A program made the translations under genes and the position numbers. Below are positions 7,990 to 17,042 of a stretch of 64,000 bases of DNA, piece by piece. The DNA is from Pseudomonadota bacterium (lineage in GTDB: Bacteria; Pseudomonadota; Gammaproteobacteria; Steroidobacterales; Steroidobacteraceae). Where the stretch lies: positions 186,001 to 250,000 of the forward strand of contig JAFEDU010000004.1 in assembly GCA_018241425.1 (NCBI GenBank), written 5' to 3'. The stretch's first letter is position 1. The number at the start of each line of letters is the position of its first letter. The notes under the pieces were generated by a model. The model saw only the letters and a program-made list of their open reading frames with translations, had not been told where the DNA came from and ran no database searches.

Positions 7990-9438
7990 TTACTTGCCGA
8001 GCTTCCCGCGCGGCGTGCCGACGCCGGTGCAGTAGTCCCAGCCGGTCGCCGCGGAGGAGCCATTGCTTCCGGTGGTGACGTCGTAGAAGTTCGTCACGTA
8101 CTCCTTCTGCGTCGCCATCTGCGCGTACAGGAGGTTGTTCTCCATGTTGCTGAAGTAGCCGCCCGCGATCGGTGCAACGCCCAGGTTGTTTGCCGAGTTG
8201 TTGACGATGCCGGCGGTCGCCGGGGCAGCAAGGCTCGTGCCGCCGACGATGTACCAGGTCCCGGCCAGGTACACGTAGGCACCGCTCGCCGGGTCGGCAT
8301 CGAGCGCGATGTCCGGGGTACGGCGAGACGAAGCCCCGAACGTGGGGTACTGGAACGCCGTCCAGGGACCCGTGCCGCTGCCGAAGGTCGTGCCCCAGGT
8401 CTCGTAGACGCTAGTGCCGCCGCCCGAGCCGGCCCAGCAGCTCTCGCTCTGGAAGGCCCCGCTGGTCGCATCGCGGTTGATGGTGGTGCCACCGACCGAG
8501 ATCACCCACGGGGAGACGCTCGGGTACTGGGGGCCTAAGCCCGCATCGCCGGCCGAGAAGAAGTAGGAGATCGGCTGGCCCGAGGTCCAGTTCGCGCGGA
8601 ACACCCAGTCCCAGTCCGAGGACTCGGTGGACCACTCTCCACTGCTCCAGCTGTTGCTGACCTGGCCGCCGCCCCCGTAGGCAAGGACCTGCTGCTCGGC
8701 GACCTGCTCCGCGTACATGAGGTCCGCGTACGAGTTGGAGCAGGCCTCCACCAGAATGAGCGTGGCCGAGGGCGCCATGGCGTGTGCCCACTCGATGTCG
8801 AGTGCCGACTCCAGCGCCCAGCCCGAGTTGTAGGGCGGGGTCACGCAGCTGCCATTGCCGTTGGCATAGACCTTCACGAACGTGAAGTTCGGGCCCGGCG
8901 AAGGCAGGCCGAAGAACTTGCTGAAGTACTTGAGGTCCGCGGCCGCCGTCGGGTTGTCGTAGGCATCGACGATCGCGATCGCCCGCGAGCCGCCCTTGGC
9001 GTTGTAGGTCTTGTTGTTGGTCGGCACGCAGCCCGAATACGCCTTGCCCATGCCGTAGAGACAGGCCAACGAGGCCGGGTACTCGGCGAAGGTCGCCGCC
9101 GGGCTCACGCCCGGTGCCGGGACGACCGCCGCATCGTCGCTCAGTGCCGCAGGCTCGGCGACCCCCAGGTCCGAGAGTGCGTTGGGCGAAATGCCCCGCG
9201 GGTTATGGATTACGTAGTTCGTGTGGGCGCGCAGGCCGCTGTCGCCCGCGTTGCCGCGGCTGCTGGCGGGCACGAATACGGACGCAGGCGCCAAGTAAGG
9301 ACTGGCCTGTGCTTCCGTCGCTGCCGGCGCCACGCCGGGCGTGTGCTCACTGTTCGCGCCGGGCCCGGCCGCGGCGATGGCGACGGACATGCCGCCGAGC
9401 GCGGCGAACAGCCCGCGCATGTAGATCTTGCGAGTCAT
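7990..9438 (-). CDS. S53 family peptidase (sedolisin/pseudomonalisin-like), secreted
   Basis: A 482-residue exported acid protease. Residues 1-24 form a Tat/Sec-like signal peptide (MTRKIYMRGLFAALGGMSVA). The family's Ser-Glu-Asp site is visible: Glu210 and Asp214 in ALESALDIEW, oxyanion Asp298 in FSAGDAG and the nucleophile Ser402 in GGTSLAAP. The C-terminal YDVTTG...GWDYCTGVG segment matches the calcium-binding site of sedolisins. The pro-region is shorter than in classic pseudomonalisin. It is a single-gene unit with its own promoter and terminator; AAGGGG lies 9 bases before the ATG. Confidence 0.92.
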   Translation of the reverse strand: MTRKIYMRGLFAALGGMSVAIAAAGPGANSEHTPGVAPAATEAQASPYLAPASVFVPASSRGNAGDSGLRAHTNYVIHNPRGISPNALSDLGVAEPAALSDDAAVVPAPGVSPAATFAEYPASLACLYGMGKAYSGCVPTNNKTYNAKGGSRAIAIVDAYDNPTAAADLKYFSKFFGLPSPGPNFTFVKVYANGNGSCVTPPYNSGWALESALDIEWAHAMAPSATLILVEACSNSYADLMYAEQVAEQQVLAYGGGGQVSNSWSSGEWSTESSDWDWVFRANWTSGQPISYFFSAGDAGLGPQYPSVSPWVISVGGTTINRDATSGAFQSESCWAGSGGGTSVYETWGTTFGSGTGPWTAFQYPTFGASSRRTPDIALDADPASGAYVYLAGTWYIVGGTSLAAPATAGIVNNSANNLGVAPIAGGYFSNMENNLLYAQMATQKEYVTNFYDVTTGSNGSSAATGWDYCTGVGTPRGKLGK

Positions 9439-10081
9439 GTGTTGAATCCCCTTGTGTGTTTGTTTGCCACCACGAATGGGTGGTATTTCCCCTCAACAAT
9501 TACAATCGAACACGATTACATACACAACACATAACATCTGTTGCAGTCTGTTAGAGACTCCCATGGCACGAGCACTTCATTCCGAACGGGGACGTCCCAG
9601 AGCGCGGGCGCACCTGGCAGGAAGTGTTGGCATCCGGGTGGGTTAGGCGGTTCTTCTCAAGCAATCCCGCGCGCTCTGGGCCGGGACGCTGAGGCGGGAG
9701 ACGGGAATATGTTGAATCAAAAAAATTTCTAGTGATCCCTCACCCGGAGTTGGGAGGCCTGCGGCCAGCCGCGGACTGTTCTCGCCCCATCGGGCGGACC
9801 GCGGACCAGCTCGTCCCGCGGCTCGATGTCGCGGACCCACTCTCACGGGAGGCGTGGCGTTGCGCGCACCACCCCGGTGCGCGGCAGAGAAAATCATGAG
9901 CCTCACGTCCGTAACCCCTTGTACGGCCTAGTTTGGGCTACCGGTGGACCCGGATAATGTCAAAATCGCGCCACTGACACGGGGGTGTCCTTCCTAGGGA
10001 ACCCGGCACAGCGCCGGGGCGAGCCGCGCGCCAACCGCCGGCACTCAAGTCTGGCCGGTTCCGGCCGTAGAAGGCTTTGCA
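9439..10081. other. Divergent intergenic region upstream of sedolisin and diguanylate cyclase
   Basis: This 643-base non-coding stretch has an AT-rich part (about 9450-9540) with the sedolisin promoter. A low-complexity middle (9541-9900) shows no supported gene; the short open frames there lack family resemblance. The 5' leader of the cyclase gene (9980-10081) contains GGCCGG-TT-CCGGCC at 10053-10066. AGAAGG lies 8-13 bases before the cyclase ATG. I could not match the leader to a known c-di-GMP riboswitch consensus. Confidence 0.55.
9499..9527 (-). promoter_or_regulatory. Putative sigma70 promoter of the sedolisin gene
   Basis: Read on the minus strand: -35 TTGTGT, 17-base spacer, -10 TGTAAT (5 of 6 matches), within an AT-rich island and about 60 bases upstream of the sedolisin ATG. 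The -35 match is weak. Confidence 0.45.
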
Positions 10082-11104
10082 ATGCGATACGGGGAGAGCA
10101 AAGAGCAGAGCGGCGAATTATTGCGCATGACGCTGCCCCTGATGGCGCGCCAGGACGCCGCATTTCATCCCGTGAGCTACACGCTCTGGTACGAGCACGT
10201 CGCGGGCACCAACGCGGCCCTGAGCGAGGTACTCGAGACGCGCCTGCGCGAGAACCGCCCCCTGAGCGAAGACGACGTCTACGCGCTGCACACCCGCTTC
10301 ATCGTGAGCCGGGTGATGGAACGCATGGAGCAGCTGCAGCAGAAGCTGCGGCGGCTGCTCGAGGAGGTCGCGCAGACCGCCTCGGAAGCCACCGAGAGCA
10401 CCGGGCGCTTCGAGATCGTGCTCGAGAACAGCCGCACCCAGCTGAGCAAGCCCGCCGCGCTCGAGAACGTGCGCGCCATCGTGGGCGAGCTGTGGACCGA
10501 GACCGCGCGCATGCACGCGGCGACGCAGGCGGTCGCGGAGAAGCTGGAGAACAAGGCCCAGGAAGTCGGCGCGCTCACCGAGCAGCTCGAGCGCGCACAG
10601 ACGGAGGCCATGTCCGATCCACTGACCGGGCTTGCGAACCGGCGTGCCTTCGACCGCGCGGTGGGGGAGTTCTTCGCCTCCGGCGAGGACAAGTCCGACA
10701 CCGCCCTGCTGCTGATCGACATCGACCACTTCAAGGATGTCAACGACACCTACGGGCACGTGCTGGGCGACAAGGTGCTGCGCGCCATCGCACACACGCT
10801 GCAGTCGAACATCAAGGGCCGCGACCTCGCGGCGCGCCTGGGCGGGGACGAGTTCGCGGTGCTGCTGCGCCACACCGCCGGCGAGGGCGCGGCGCGCCTG
10901 GCCGAACAGCTGTGCACCGCCATCCACGCCGGACGGCTGCTGCGCGACGGCAAGGCCCAGTCCGGCGCCGTCAGCGTCTCGATCGGGCTGACGCTCCACC
11001 AGCAGGGTGACGATGCGCAGTCGCTCTATGCGCGCGCTGACCGCGCGCTCTACGCGGCCAAGGGCGAGGGCCGCAACCGCGCCCATTTCGAGCCCCCCCA
11101 ATGA
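10082..11104 (+). CDS. Diguanylate cyclase (GGDEF domain protein)
   Basis: A 340-residue cytoplasmic protein that should make c-di-GMP from two GTP. Residues 1-165 form a conserved, partly helical N-terminal domain (MRYGESKEQS... HPVSYTLWYEHV) seen in a family of gammaproteobacterial cyclases. Residues 175-338 are GGDEF, with the intact active-site motif GGDEF at 254-258 and metal/GTP residues in DIDHFKDVND. The allosteric inhibitory site normally reads RxxD five residues before GGDEF; here it is K245-G-R-D248, so product inhibition may be reduced. AGAAGG precedes the ATG. Confidence 0.9.
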   Translation: MRYGESKEQSGELLRMTLPLMARQDAAFHPVSYTLWYEHVAGTNAALSEVLETRLRENRPLSEDDVYALHTRFIVSRVMERMEQLQQKLRRLLEEVAQTASEATESTGRFEIVLENSRTQLSKPAALENVRAIVGELWTETARMHAATQAVAEKLENKAQEVGALTEQLERAQTEAMSDPLTGLANRRAFDRAVGEFFASGEDKSDTALLLIDIDHFKDVNDTYGHVLGDKVLRAIAHTLQSNIKGRDLAARLGGDEFAVLLRHTAGEGAARLAEQLCTAIHAGRLLRDGKAQSGAVSVSIGLTLHQQGDDAQSLYARADRALYAAKGEGRNRAHFEPPQ

Positions 11105-11106
11105 AT

Positions 11107-11140
11107 CGAGGGGCGCGCCGTCTGAACGGTGCGCCCCTCG
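11107..11140. terminator. Bidirectional terminator-like hairpin
   Basis: A 14-bp stem with one G-U pair (CGAGGGGCGCGCCG at 11107-11120 with CGGTGCGCCCCTCG at 11127-11140) lies between the convergent cyclase and WxxGxW lipoprotein genes. There is only a weak pyrimidine tract afterwards. Confidence 0.65.
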
Positions 11141-11183
11141 CCTCTTCGGGACCTGACGCAGCAGCAGGTGCCGCCGCGATCCT

Positions 11184-12179
11184 TCAGCTCTTCTCGCCTT
11201 CCTGCTTGCCCTCGTGGGCCGGCTTCTCCTGCTTCTTAGGCTTCGGCGGCTGCTTGTTGGCGGCTACATCACGGTTGGCGTGCGGGGCCTGCGCTGCGGG
11301 GTGCGCCGCGTTTGCGGCCGCAGCCGGCTTCGAGGCAGGCACCGGGTGCGGCGTCGCGGCGGCCGTGCCGGGGTCCGGATGCACGACGGACTTCGCGGCC
11401 ACGACGCCCGGGCCTGAGAAGTTGCCCGGGTGGGTCGTCGCGGCGACCGCCGGGTGGCCGCCGTTGGCCCTGGCGGACAGGGCCGGGTTCTTGGCCGCTT
11501 CCTGCACGTGCTGCTGCTGGATGGCGGTCGGCGGGACGTGGGTCTCCGTCGCGGCCAGCTTCTCCTGCGGGGTCGGCGTTGCGACCGTGCCGCCGGCACC
11601 GCCGTTGTAGCTGACCTTGTTGATGGTGACGTTGTTGATCACCGTCTCGTTGTAGGTGTTGTGCACCACCGTGGTGTTCACGTTGGTGACGTTGGTGTTG
11701 TAGCTGAAGTTGTTGCCCACCCAGCGGCCACCGGCGTAGCCGCTACCCACGTAGCCGAAGCCGTAGTTCACCCCGCCGTAGAAGCCCACGTGCGGGCCCC
11801 AGTAGCCGGCGTGCCAGGCGTAGACACCGCCGGCGAAGCCCCAGTACCCGGGCGTCCACAGCAGCCCGACGCTCGGCGGGGCGACCCAGGTGCCGGGCAC
11901 CCAGTAGTAGCCGGCAGGACCCCAGTGCCAGTAGCCCGGCGTCCACATGTAACCGACCACCGGGCACGGCGGCTGCTCGTACACGGGCAGCGGCGGGGGC
12001 GGCTCGTAGGCCTGCACGGCGACGACCGGGGCCGGCGCTGCGACGACGGCCACGGGGGCGGGCGCGACGACCGCGATGGGAGCGGGGCGGACCGCGACCG
12101 CGCAACCGCTCAGGAGCACCGCACCGGCGGTGAAGATTGCGGGCCGCAGGAGGCGGATCACCGGGACAGACGCATGCAT
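11184..12179 (-). CDS. WxxGxW-repeat lipoprotein
   Basis: 331 residues with a lipoprotein signal (lipobox LLSGC, Cys26). A Pro/Val/Ala-rich linker (30-70) is followed by at least five aromatic repeats of the W-x-P-G-Y-W type (WTPGYW, WVPGTW, WTPGYW, WHAGYW; residues about 76-130), known as YXWGXW/BcpO-type repeats. A Gly/Tyr/Asn-rich segment follows, and then a long Ala/Pro/His-rich low-complexity tail ending in Lys/Glu. Proteins of this type are envelope-associated, but no molecular function is established. The tail composition suggests a disordered, possibly wall-interacting region. Confidence 0.85.
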   Translation of the reverse strand: MHASVPVIRLLRPAIFTAGAVLLSGCAVAVRPAPIAVVAPAPVAVVAAPAPVVAVQAYEPPPPLPVYEQPPCPVVGYMWTPGYWHWGPAGYYWVPGTWVAPPSVGLLWTPGYWGFAGGVYAWHAGYWGPHVGFYGGVNYGFGYVGSGYAGGRWVGNNFSYNTNVTNVNTTVVHNTYNETVINNVTINKVSYNGGAGGTVATPTPQEKLAATETHVPPTAIQQQHVQEAAKNPALSARANGGHPAVAATTHPGNFSGPGVVAAKSVVHPDPGTAAATPHPVPASKPAAAANAAHPAAQAPHANRDVAANKQPPKPKKQEKPAHEGKQEGEKS

Positions 12180-12545
12180 GGTTTCACCTTGTCTAAAGGG
12201 GGACGTTCGGCCTGTCCCGCGGTGGGCGCCAGCCTATGCCTGTGGCCGCCCCGCGCCGCGCGCTGGGTCACGGAACCGCCAAAGCCCGAGACGCGCCGGG
12301 ATGCCGTGTCGCCATTCGCAGACGGGGGCGGTCTTGCCGGATTTCAGCGTGACCCTGACCGTAACGCGCGGACGCCGGGGGCGTTGACCCCTTGGCGCCC
12401 TGGCGGCCCGGGCCTCGGGAAGGCGCATGCCGAGGTCGCTTATTGATCCGAACGCATCCCGTCTGGACCCATCCGCGCAAGCACCTGCATGTGAGAATCC
12501 GCCGCCCCCTGGGCGGGCTTCACCTCACGGCACGTTAGGCACTAC
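12180..12545. other. Intergenic region upstream of WxxGxW lipoprotein and folD
   Basis: A 366-base gap between divergent genes. I see no supported gene, RNA or clear sigma70 promoter. The open frames crossing it have no family resemblance. A CCGCCCCCTGGGCGGG-type palindrome just before folD (about 12502-12517) is the only obvious structure. Confidence 0.5.
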
Positions 12546-13415
12546 ATGACGGCACAACTGATCGACGGCAGGCAGCTTGCGGCAACGGTGAAGGGCGAGG
12601 TGCGGCGCCAGGTCGATGCCGCGATGGGCGCGGGCGCGCGGCGCCCCGGGCTCGCGGTGGTCCAGGTGGGGGCGGACCCGGCCTCGGCGGTCTACGTGCG
12701 CAACAAGCGCCGGGCCTGCGAGGAGGTCGGCATCACCTCGCTCGCCTACGACCTCCCGGCCGAGACCTCGCAGGCGCACCTGCTCGCCCTCATCGACGCC
12801 CTGAACGCGGACCCGGCCGTGGACGGCATCCTGGTCCAGCTGCCGCTGCCGGAGCACATCGAGCGCACCGCGGTCATCGAGCGCATCCACCCGTCCAAGG
12901 ACGTGGACGGGTTCCATCCCTACAACATCGGACGCCTGGCGCAGCGCATCCCCGTGATGCGCCCCTGCACGCCCTTCGGCGTGATCCGGCTGCTGCAGCA
13001 CATCGGCCAGCCGTTCGACCTCAAGGGCCGCAACGCGGTGGTGGTTGGCGCCTCCAACATCGTGGGCCGCCCGATGTCGCTCGAGCTGCTGCTCACCGGG
13101 GCCACGGCCACGGTGTGTCACCGCTTCACCGTCGACCTGCGCGAGCACGTCAGCCGCGCCGACATCCTCATCGTGGCAGCCGGCAAGCCGGGCCTCATCC
13201 CCGGCGACTGGGTGCGCGAGGGATCGATCGTCATCGACGTCGGCATGAACCGCCTGCCCGACGGGCGCCTGGTGGGCGACGTCGATTTTGCGCGGGCGCG
13301 CCAGCGGGCGGGCTGGATCACCCCGGTGCCCGGCGGCGTAGGTCCCATGACCGTCGCCATGCTCATGTACAACACCCTGCAGGCCGCCGAGGGCCTGCGC
13401 CGCGCAGCCGCCTAA
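12546..13415 (+). CDS. folD: Bifunctional methylenetetrahydrofolate dehydrogenase/cyclohydrolase
   Basis: 289 residues, full length. It interconverts 5,10-methylene-, methenyl- and 10-formyl-tetrahydrofolate using NADP, supplying one-carbon units. Recognisable motifs are [14 protein letters not shown] with the catalytic lysine region, the GILVQLPLP loop, the nucleotide-binding [13 protein letters not shown] and the C-terminal [14 protein letters not shown]. Its TAA stop overlaps the stop of the convergent cysS gene. Confidence 0.97.
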   Translation: MTAQLIDGRQLAATVKGEVRRQVDAAMGAGARRPGLAVVQVGADPASAVYVRNKRRACEEVGITSLAYDLPAETSQAHLLALIDALNADPAVDGILVQLPLPEHIERTAVIERIHPSKDVDGFHPYNIGRLAQRIPVMRPCTPFGVIRLLQHIGQPFDLKGRNAVVVGASNIVGRPMSLELLLTGATATVCHRFTVDLREHVSRADILIVAAGKPGLIPGDWVREGSIVIDVGMNRLPDGRLVGDVDFARARQRAGWITPVPGGVGPMTVAMLMYNTLQAAEGLRRAAA

Positions 13416-13421
13416 CTGCGC
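13402..13421. terminator. Hairpin spanning the overlapping folD and cysS stop codons
   Basis: GCGCAG (13402-13407) pairs with CTGCGC (13416-13421), leaving both stop codons (CTAA on the plus strand) in the 8-base loop. An outer GGCCTG/CAGGCC pair (13392-13397 with 13433-13438) may extend the structure. There is no T-tract. With zero intergenic space, termination must rely on structure inside coding sequence. Confidence 0.4.
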
Positions 13422-14815
13422 CGCCACGCCGTCAGGCCGCCCGGCTTGTCCTCGAGCGCCACCCCGGCGGCGGCGAGCTGGTCGCGGATCCGGTCGGACT
13501 CGGCGAAGTTGCGGGCCTTGCGCGCCGCCGCGCGCGCGGCGATCAGGCTCTCGACCTGCGCGTCCGTGAGCGCCCCGGCGCTGGCTTCCGCGGAGGGCCT
13601 GCCCAGGCGCGCCCACTCCGCGGGCGGCACGGTGAGGAGCCCGAGAACGCCCGCGAGCGCGCGCAGCTCGGCCCCGAGGGCCCCGGCGCGCGCGAGGTCG
13701 CCCGAGTCGCGCGCGCTGTTGAGCTCGCGCACCATGTTCTGCAGCACCGCGAGTGCCTCGGGGGTGTTGAAGTCGTCGTCCATCGCTTCCAGGAAGGCGG
13801 CGGTGTATGCCCCCGCGGCGGGCGCCGCCGGCGGCAGGTCGCGCAGCCCCTGGTAGAGGCGGCTCAGGGCTGCGTCCGCCTGCTCGAGCGGCTCCACCGA
13901 GTAGTTGATGGGGCCGCGGTAGTGGCTCGCGAGCACGAAGTAGCGCAGCACCTCCGGGTGCCGCAGCCGCGGCAGCACCTCGCGCACCGTGAAGAAGTTG
14001 CCGAGGGACTTCGACATCTTCTCCGCGTCCACGTTGACGAAGCCGTTGTGCATCCACACGTTCACGAACGGCGCACCGCTCGCGGCGCAGGACTGTGCGA
14101 TCTCGTTCTCGTGGTGTGGGAACTTGAGGTCGAGGCCCCCGCCGTGCAGGTCGAAGTGCTCGCCCAGGAGGCTGGTCGACATTGCCGAGCACTCGATGTG
14201 CCAGCCGGGCCGCCCGGGGCCCCAGGGCGACTCCCACGACGGCTCGCCGGGCTTGGCGTGCTTCCACAGCACGAAGTCCAGGGGATCGCGCTTGGCCTCG
14301 TCGACCTCGACGCGCGCCCCGGCGCGCAGGTCGGCGAGCCGCTTGCCGGAGAGGGTCCCGTAGCCCGGGAAGCGCGCCACGGCATACATGACATCGCCAT
14401 TGGCGGCGACATAGGCGAACTCGCGCTCCACCAGCTTCCCGACCATGGCGATGATCTGCGGCACGTAGGCGGTCGCGCGCGGCTCCTCGTCCGGCGGCAG
14501 GATGTTGAGGCGCGCGCAGTCCTCGTGCATGGCGCGGATGAAGCGTTCGGTGAGCGCCGCGATCGGCTCGCCGTTCTCGGCTGCGCGGCGGATGATCTTG
14601 TCGTCGATGTCGGTGATGTTGCGCACGTAGGTGAGCGCAAAGCCGCGGTGGCGCAGGTAGCGGCTGATGACGTCGAACACCAGGAGCATGCGCGCATGCC
14701 CGATGTGCACGTAGTCGTAGACCGTGAGCCCGCACACGTACATGCGCAGCCTGCCGGGCTCGAGGGGCTTGAGCGGCTCTTTCTTCCCGCCGAGGGAGTT
14801 GTGTATGTGGATCAT
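13412..14815 (-). CDS. cysS: Cysteinyl-tRNA synthetase
   Basis: 467 residues, the usual length. This class I synthetase charges tRNA-Cys. The zinc ligand Cys28 lies in [10 protein letters not shown], the HIGH motif at residues 37-40 (YVHIGHAR) and the second signature in EKMSKSLGN. The start overlaps the gltX stop in an ATGA arrangement, so translation is coupled. It is convergent with folD, with interlocked stop codons. Confidence 0.97.
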   Translation of the reverse strand: MIHIHNSLGGKKEPLKPLEPGRLRMYVCGLTVYDYVHIGHARMLLVFDVISRYLRHRGFALTYVRNITDIDDKIIRRAAENGEPIAALTERFIRAMHEDCARLNILPPDEEPRATAYVPQIIAMVGKLVEREFAYVAANGDVMYAVARFPGYGTLSGKRLADLRAGARVEVDEAKRDPLDFVLWKHAKPGEPSWESPWGPGRPGWHIECSAMSTSLLGEHFDLHGGGLDLKFPHHENEIAQSCAASGAPFVNVWMHNGFVNVDAEKMSKSLGNFFTVREVLPRLRHPEVLRYFVLASHYRGPINYSVEPLEQADAALSRLYQGLRDLPPAAPAAGAYTAAFLEAMDDDFNTPEALAVLQNMVRELNSARDSGDLARAGALGAELRALAGVLGLLTVPPAEWARLGRPSAEASAGALTDAQVESLIAARAAARKARNFAESDRIRDQLAAAGVALEDKPGGLTAWRRS

Positions 14816-16245
14816 GCGAAGCGTGCGAGGCGTTCATGCGCCTGCCCGATGGGCAGGACGCGCAGCAGCGGGGCGAGCTCGGGGCCGTGGGCGCGCCCGG
14901 TGAGCGCCATGCGCAGCGGCAGGTAGAGCTCGCTCCCCCTGCGCCCGGTCGCGGTGCGCGCCGCGCCGGCGATCCCCGCAAGGTCGGTGGCGTCGCGGGC
15001 CGCGGCGGCCGCGGCGGCCGCGAAGTAGCCGGGCCCGGCGCTGCGCACCAGCGCCTCGGCCTCGGGAGTGAGCGCGGGGGGTGCCCCGAAGACGATCTCC
15101 ACCCACGCGCGCACGTCCTCGGGCAGCACCAGGTTCGGCCGCACGGCCTCGATGAACGCCGTGCGCGCGCCGGGCGCAAGGTCCGTGGGCAGGTACGCGG
15201 CGAGCCAGGCCTGCGCGGCCGCGGCGTCCAGCCGGTGCACGGCCTCCTTCTGCCAGGCCGTAAGCTGCTGGTGGTCGAAGTGCGCCGGGGAGCGCCCGAG
15301 GTGGTGCGTGTCGAACCCGGCCGCCATCTCGTCGAGTCCCAGGAGGCCGTGCAGGGGACTTGCGTGCCCGAGGCGGAACAGGTGGTTCACGATCGCCTGC
15401 GGCAGGTAGCCGCGCTCGCGGTAGGCACGCACGCTGACGGCGCCGTGGCGCTTGGACAGCGGCGTGCCGTCGGCCCCGACGATGAGAGCGACGTGCCCGT
15501 ACACCGGCGCCGGCAGGGCCAGAGCGGCCAGGATCAGGAGCTGCCGCGGGGTGTTGGTGAGATGGTCCTCCCCGCGCAGCACCTGGCGCACGCCCATCGT
15601 GGCATCGTCGATGGCGTTGGAGAAGAAGAAGGCCGCCGTGCCATCGGCGCGGCGCACCACGAAGTCGCCGATGTCGTCGGTGAGGAAGCTCTGCGGCCCG
15701 TGCACGAAGTCGGTGAACGTGAGTCGCTCGCCCGCGGGCACGCGGAAACGCAGGCTGGCGGGGCGGCCCTCGGCGCTGCGGGAGGCGCGCTCGGCCGGCG
15801 TCAGTCCCCGGCACGTGCCCGCGTAGCGCGGCGGCCGCCCGGCGGCACGCTGGGCGCGCCGCGCCAGCTCCAGCTCGAGCGCCGTGCAGTAGCAGGGGTA
15901 GGCGGTGCCGGCCTGCTCCAGGCGTGCAAAGTAGTCCGCGTACAGGCCCGCGCGGCGCGACTGCCGGTACGGGCCTTGGGCATCCTCGCGGTCCGGGCCC
16001 GCATCCCAGTCGATGCCGAGCCAGCGCAGGTCGGCCATCAGCTCCTGGGTATGGGCCTCGTGGCTGCGCTCGGCATCGGTGTCCTCGATGCGCAGCAGGA
16101 AGCGGCCGCCGCCGTGGCGGGCAAGCAGCAGGTTGAACAGCGCCGTGCGGGCGTTTCCCAGGTGCAGCTCGCCCGTAGGGCTCGGCGCGAAGCGGGTCAC
16201 GACCGCCCCGGGGCTGTCCGCAGGTGAACTTATGCTCGTCGGCAT
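14812..16245 (-). CDS. gltX: Glutamyl-tRNA synthetase
   Basis: 477 residues. This class I synthetase charges tRNA-Glu. The catalytic signature is the HIGH-like [16 protein letters not shown] and the KMSKS-like [12 protein letters not shown]...C zinc-type cluster (YPCYCTAL ... YAGTCRG) lies in the acceptor-binding insert. The GELHLGN variant differs from the GYLHIGG of most gammaproteobacterial GltX, suggesting the alternative GltX lineage; I did not see a second gltX or a Glu-Q-tRNA synthetase in the window. It is the first gene of a gltX-cysS operon. Confidence 0.94.
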   Translation of the reverse strand: MPTSISSPADSPGAVVTRFAPSPTGELHLGNARTALFNLLLARHGGGRFLLRIEDTDAERSHEAHTQELMADLRWLGIDWDAGPDREDAQGPYRQSRRAGLYADYFARLEQAGTAYPCYCTALELELARRAQRAAGRPPRYAGTCRGLTPAERASRSAEGRPASLRFRVPAGERLTFTDFVHGPQSFLTDDIGDFVVRRADGTAAFFFSNAIDDATMGVRQVLRGEDHLTNTPRQLLILAALALPAPVYGHVALIVGADGTPLSKRHGAVSVRAYRERGYLPQAIVNHLFRLGHASPLHGLLGLDEMAAGFDTHHLGRSPAHFDHQQLTAWQKEAVHRLDAAAAQAWLAAYLPTDLAPGARTAFIEAVRPNLVLPEDVRAWVEIVFGAPPALTPEAEALVRSAGPGYFAAAAAAAARDATDLAGIAGAARTATGRRGSELYLPLRMALTGRAHGPELAPLLRVLPIGQAHERLARFA

Positions 16246-16301
16246 GACTCCATGTTACGGGAAACCCGTGAATCGCAACAAAACGCCCGCGGGCGCCGCG
16301 C

Positions 16302-16310
16302 TGCTATAAA
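16302..16310 (+). promoter_or_regulatory. Extended -10 promoter of the cyclophilin-lpxH operon
   Basis: TGCTATAAA is an extended -10 element (TGn plus TATAAA, 5 of 6 to TATAAT). It lies about 50 bases before the cyclophilin ATG. No good -35 is visible, as expected for extended -10 promoters. Confidence 0.55.
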
Positions 16311-16358
16311 ATCCCGCGCCGGCGCCACGCGCCGGCACTCACCGCCCTCGGAGGATCG

Positions 16359-17021
16359 ATGCCCATCATGTCCCGGACCCGCCACGGCCTCATCGCGGGC
16401 CTCGCCCTCGTGCTCCTGTCGCTCGTGCCGCCGGCCATGGCCGACGAGCCGGCACCCCGGGTCCGGGTGAGCACCAACATGGGCGATTTCGTGATCGAGC
16501 TGCGCCCGGACCGGGCGCCGCTGTCGACCCAGAACTTCCTGCGCTACGTGCGCGAGGGCTTCTATACCAATACCCTCTTCCACCGTGTCGTCTCCAACTT
16601 CGTGATCCAGGGGGGCGGGCACGACGCCACCACGCTGAAACTCAAGAGCGCGCACGACCCGGTCTTCAACGAATCCGGCAACGGGCTGCAGAACAAGCGC
16701 GGCATGGTCGGCATGGCGCGCAGCGAGGGCCCGCACTCGGGCAATGCGCAGTTCTACGTGAACCTGGTCGACAACCCGGACCTGGATCCGGTGCCGACGC
16801 GCTGGGGCTACGCGGTGTTCGGCCGGGTGGTCGAGGGGATGGACGTGGTAGACCGCATCGGGGAGACCCCGACCGGCAGCAACAACGCCTTCAAGCAGGA
16901 CACGCCGCTCAAGCCGGTGATCATCCAGAAGGTCGAGGTCATCAGCGGCGGACAGGCCGCGGCCGCGCCCACGCCGGTCGCCCCGGCGCCCAAGGCCGAC
17001 AGCATCCTGTCGCCCAAGTAG
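16359..17021 (+). CDS. Periplasmic peptidyl-prolyl cis-trans isomerase (cyclophilin)
   Basis: 220 residues. It catalyses proline isomerisation during protein folding outside the cytoplasm. A signal peptide (residues 1-28, cut near AMADEP) precedes a full cyclophilin domain (about 34-192) with LFHRVVSNFVIQGG (catalytic Arg and core), MARSEGPHSGNAQFYVNL and GYAVFGRVV. An Ala/Pro-rich tail follows. It corresponds to PpiA of E. coli in domain content. GGAGGA lies a few bases before the ATG. It sits 21 bases before lpxH, likely in one transcript. Confidence 0.93.
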   Translation: MPIMSRTRHGLIAGLALVLLSLVPPAMADEPAPRVRVSTNMGDFVIELRPDRAPLSTQNFLRYVREGFYTNTLFHRVVSNFVIQGGGHDATTLKLKSAHDPVFNESGNGLQNKRGMVGMARSEGPHSGNAQFYVNLVDNPDLDPVPTRWGYAVFGRVVEGMDVVDRIGETPTGSNNAFKQDTPLKPVIIQKVEVISGGQAAAAPTPVAPAPKADSILSPK

Positions 17022-17042
17022 CCCCGCGGGGACCCGCCTACC

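Noticed and set aside
9541..9732. A 63-codon frame in the intergenic region, ending MLNQKNF
   Set aside because: No ribosome site at its start, no family resemblance, and atypical composition relative to neighbouring genes.
10046..10074. A FliA (sigma28)-like promoter, TCAAGTCT-N11-GCCGTAGA, before the diguanylate cyclase
   Set aside because: The -10 half matches poorly and overlaps the ribosome binding site 8 bases before the ATG, leaving no room for a transcript start.
9962..10081. A possible c-di-GMP riboswitch in the diguanylate cyclase leader
   Set aside because: The leader is GC-rich and can fold, but the conserved bases of GEMM-I or GEMM-II are not seen.
12525..15179. An 884-codon minus-strand frame across folD, cysS and part of gltX
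   Set aside because: It is out of frame with three well-recognised genes and is Arg/Ala/Pro-rich throughout.
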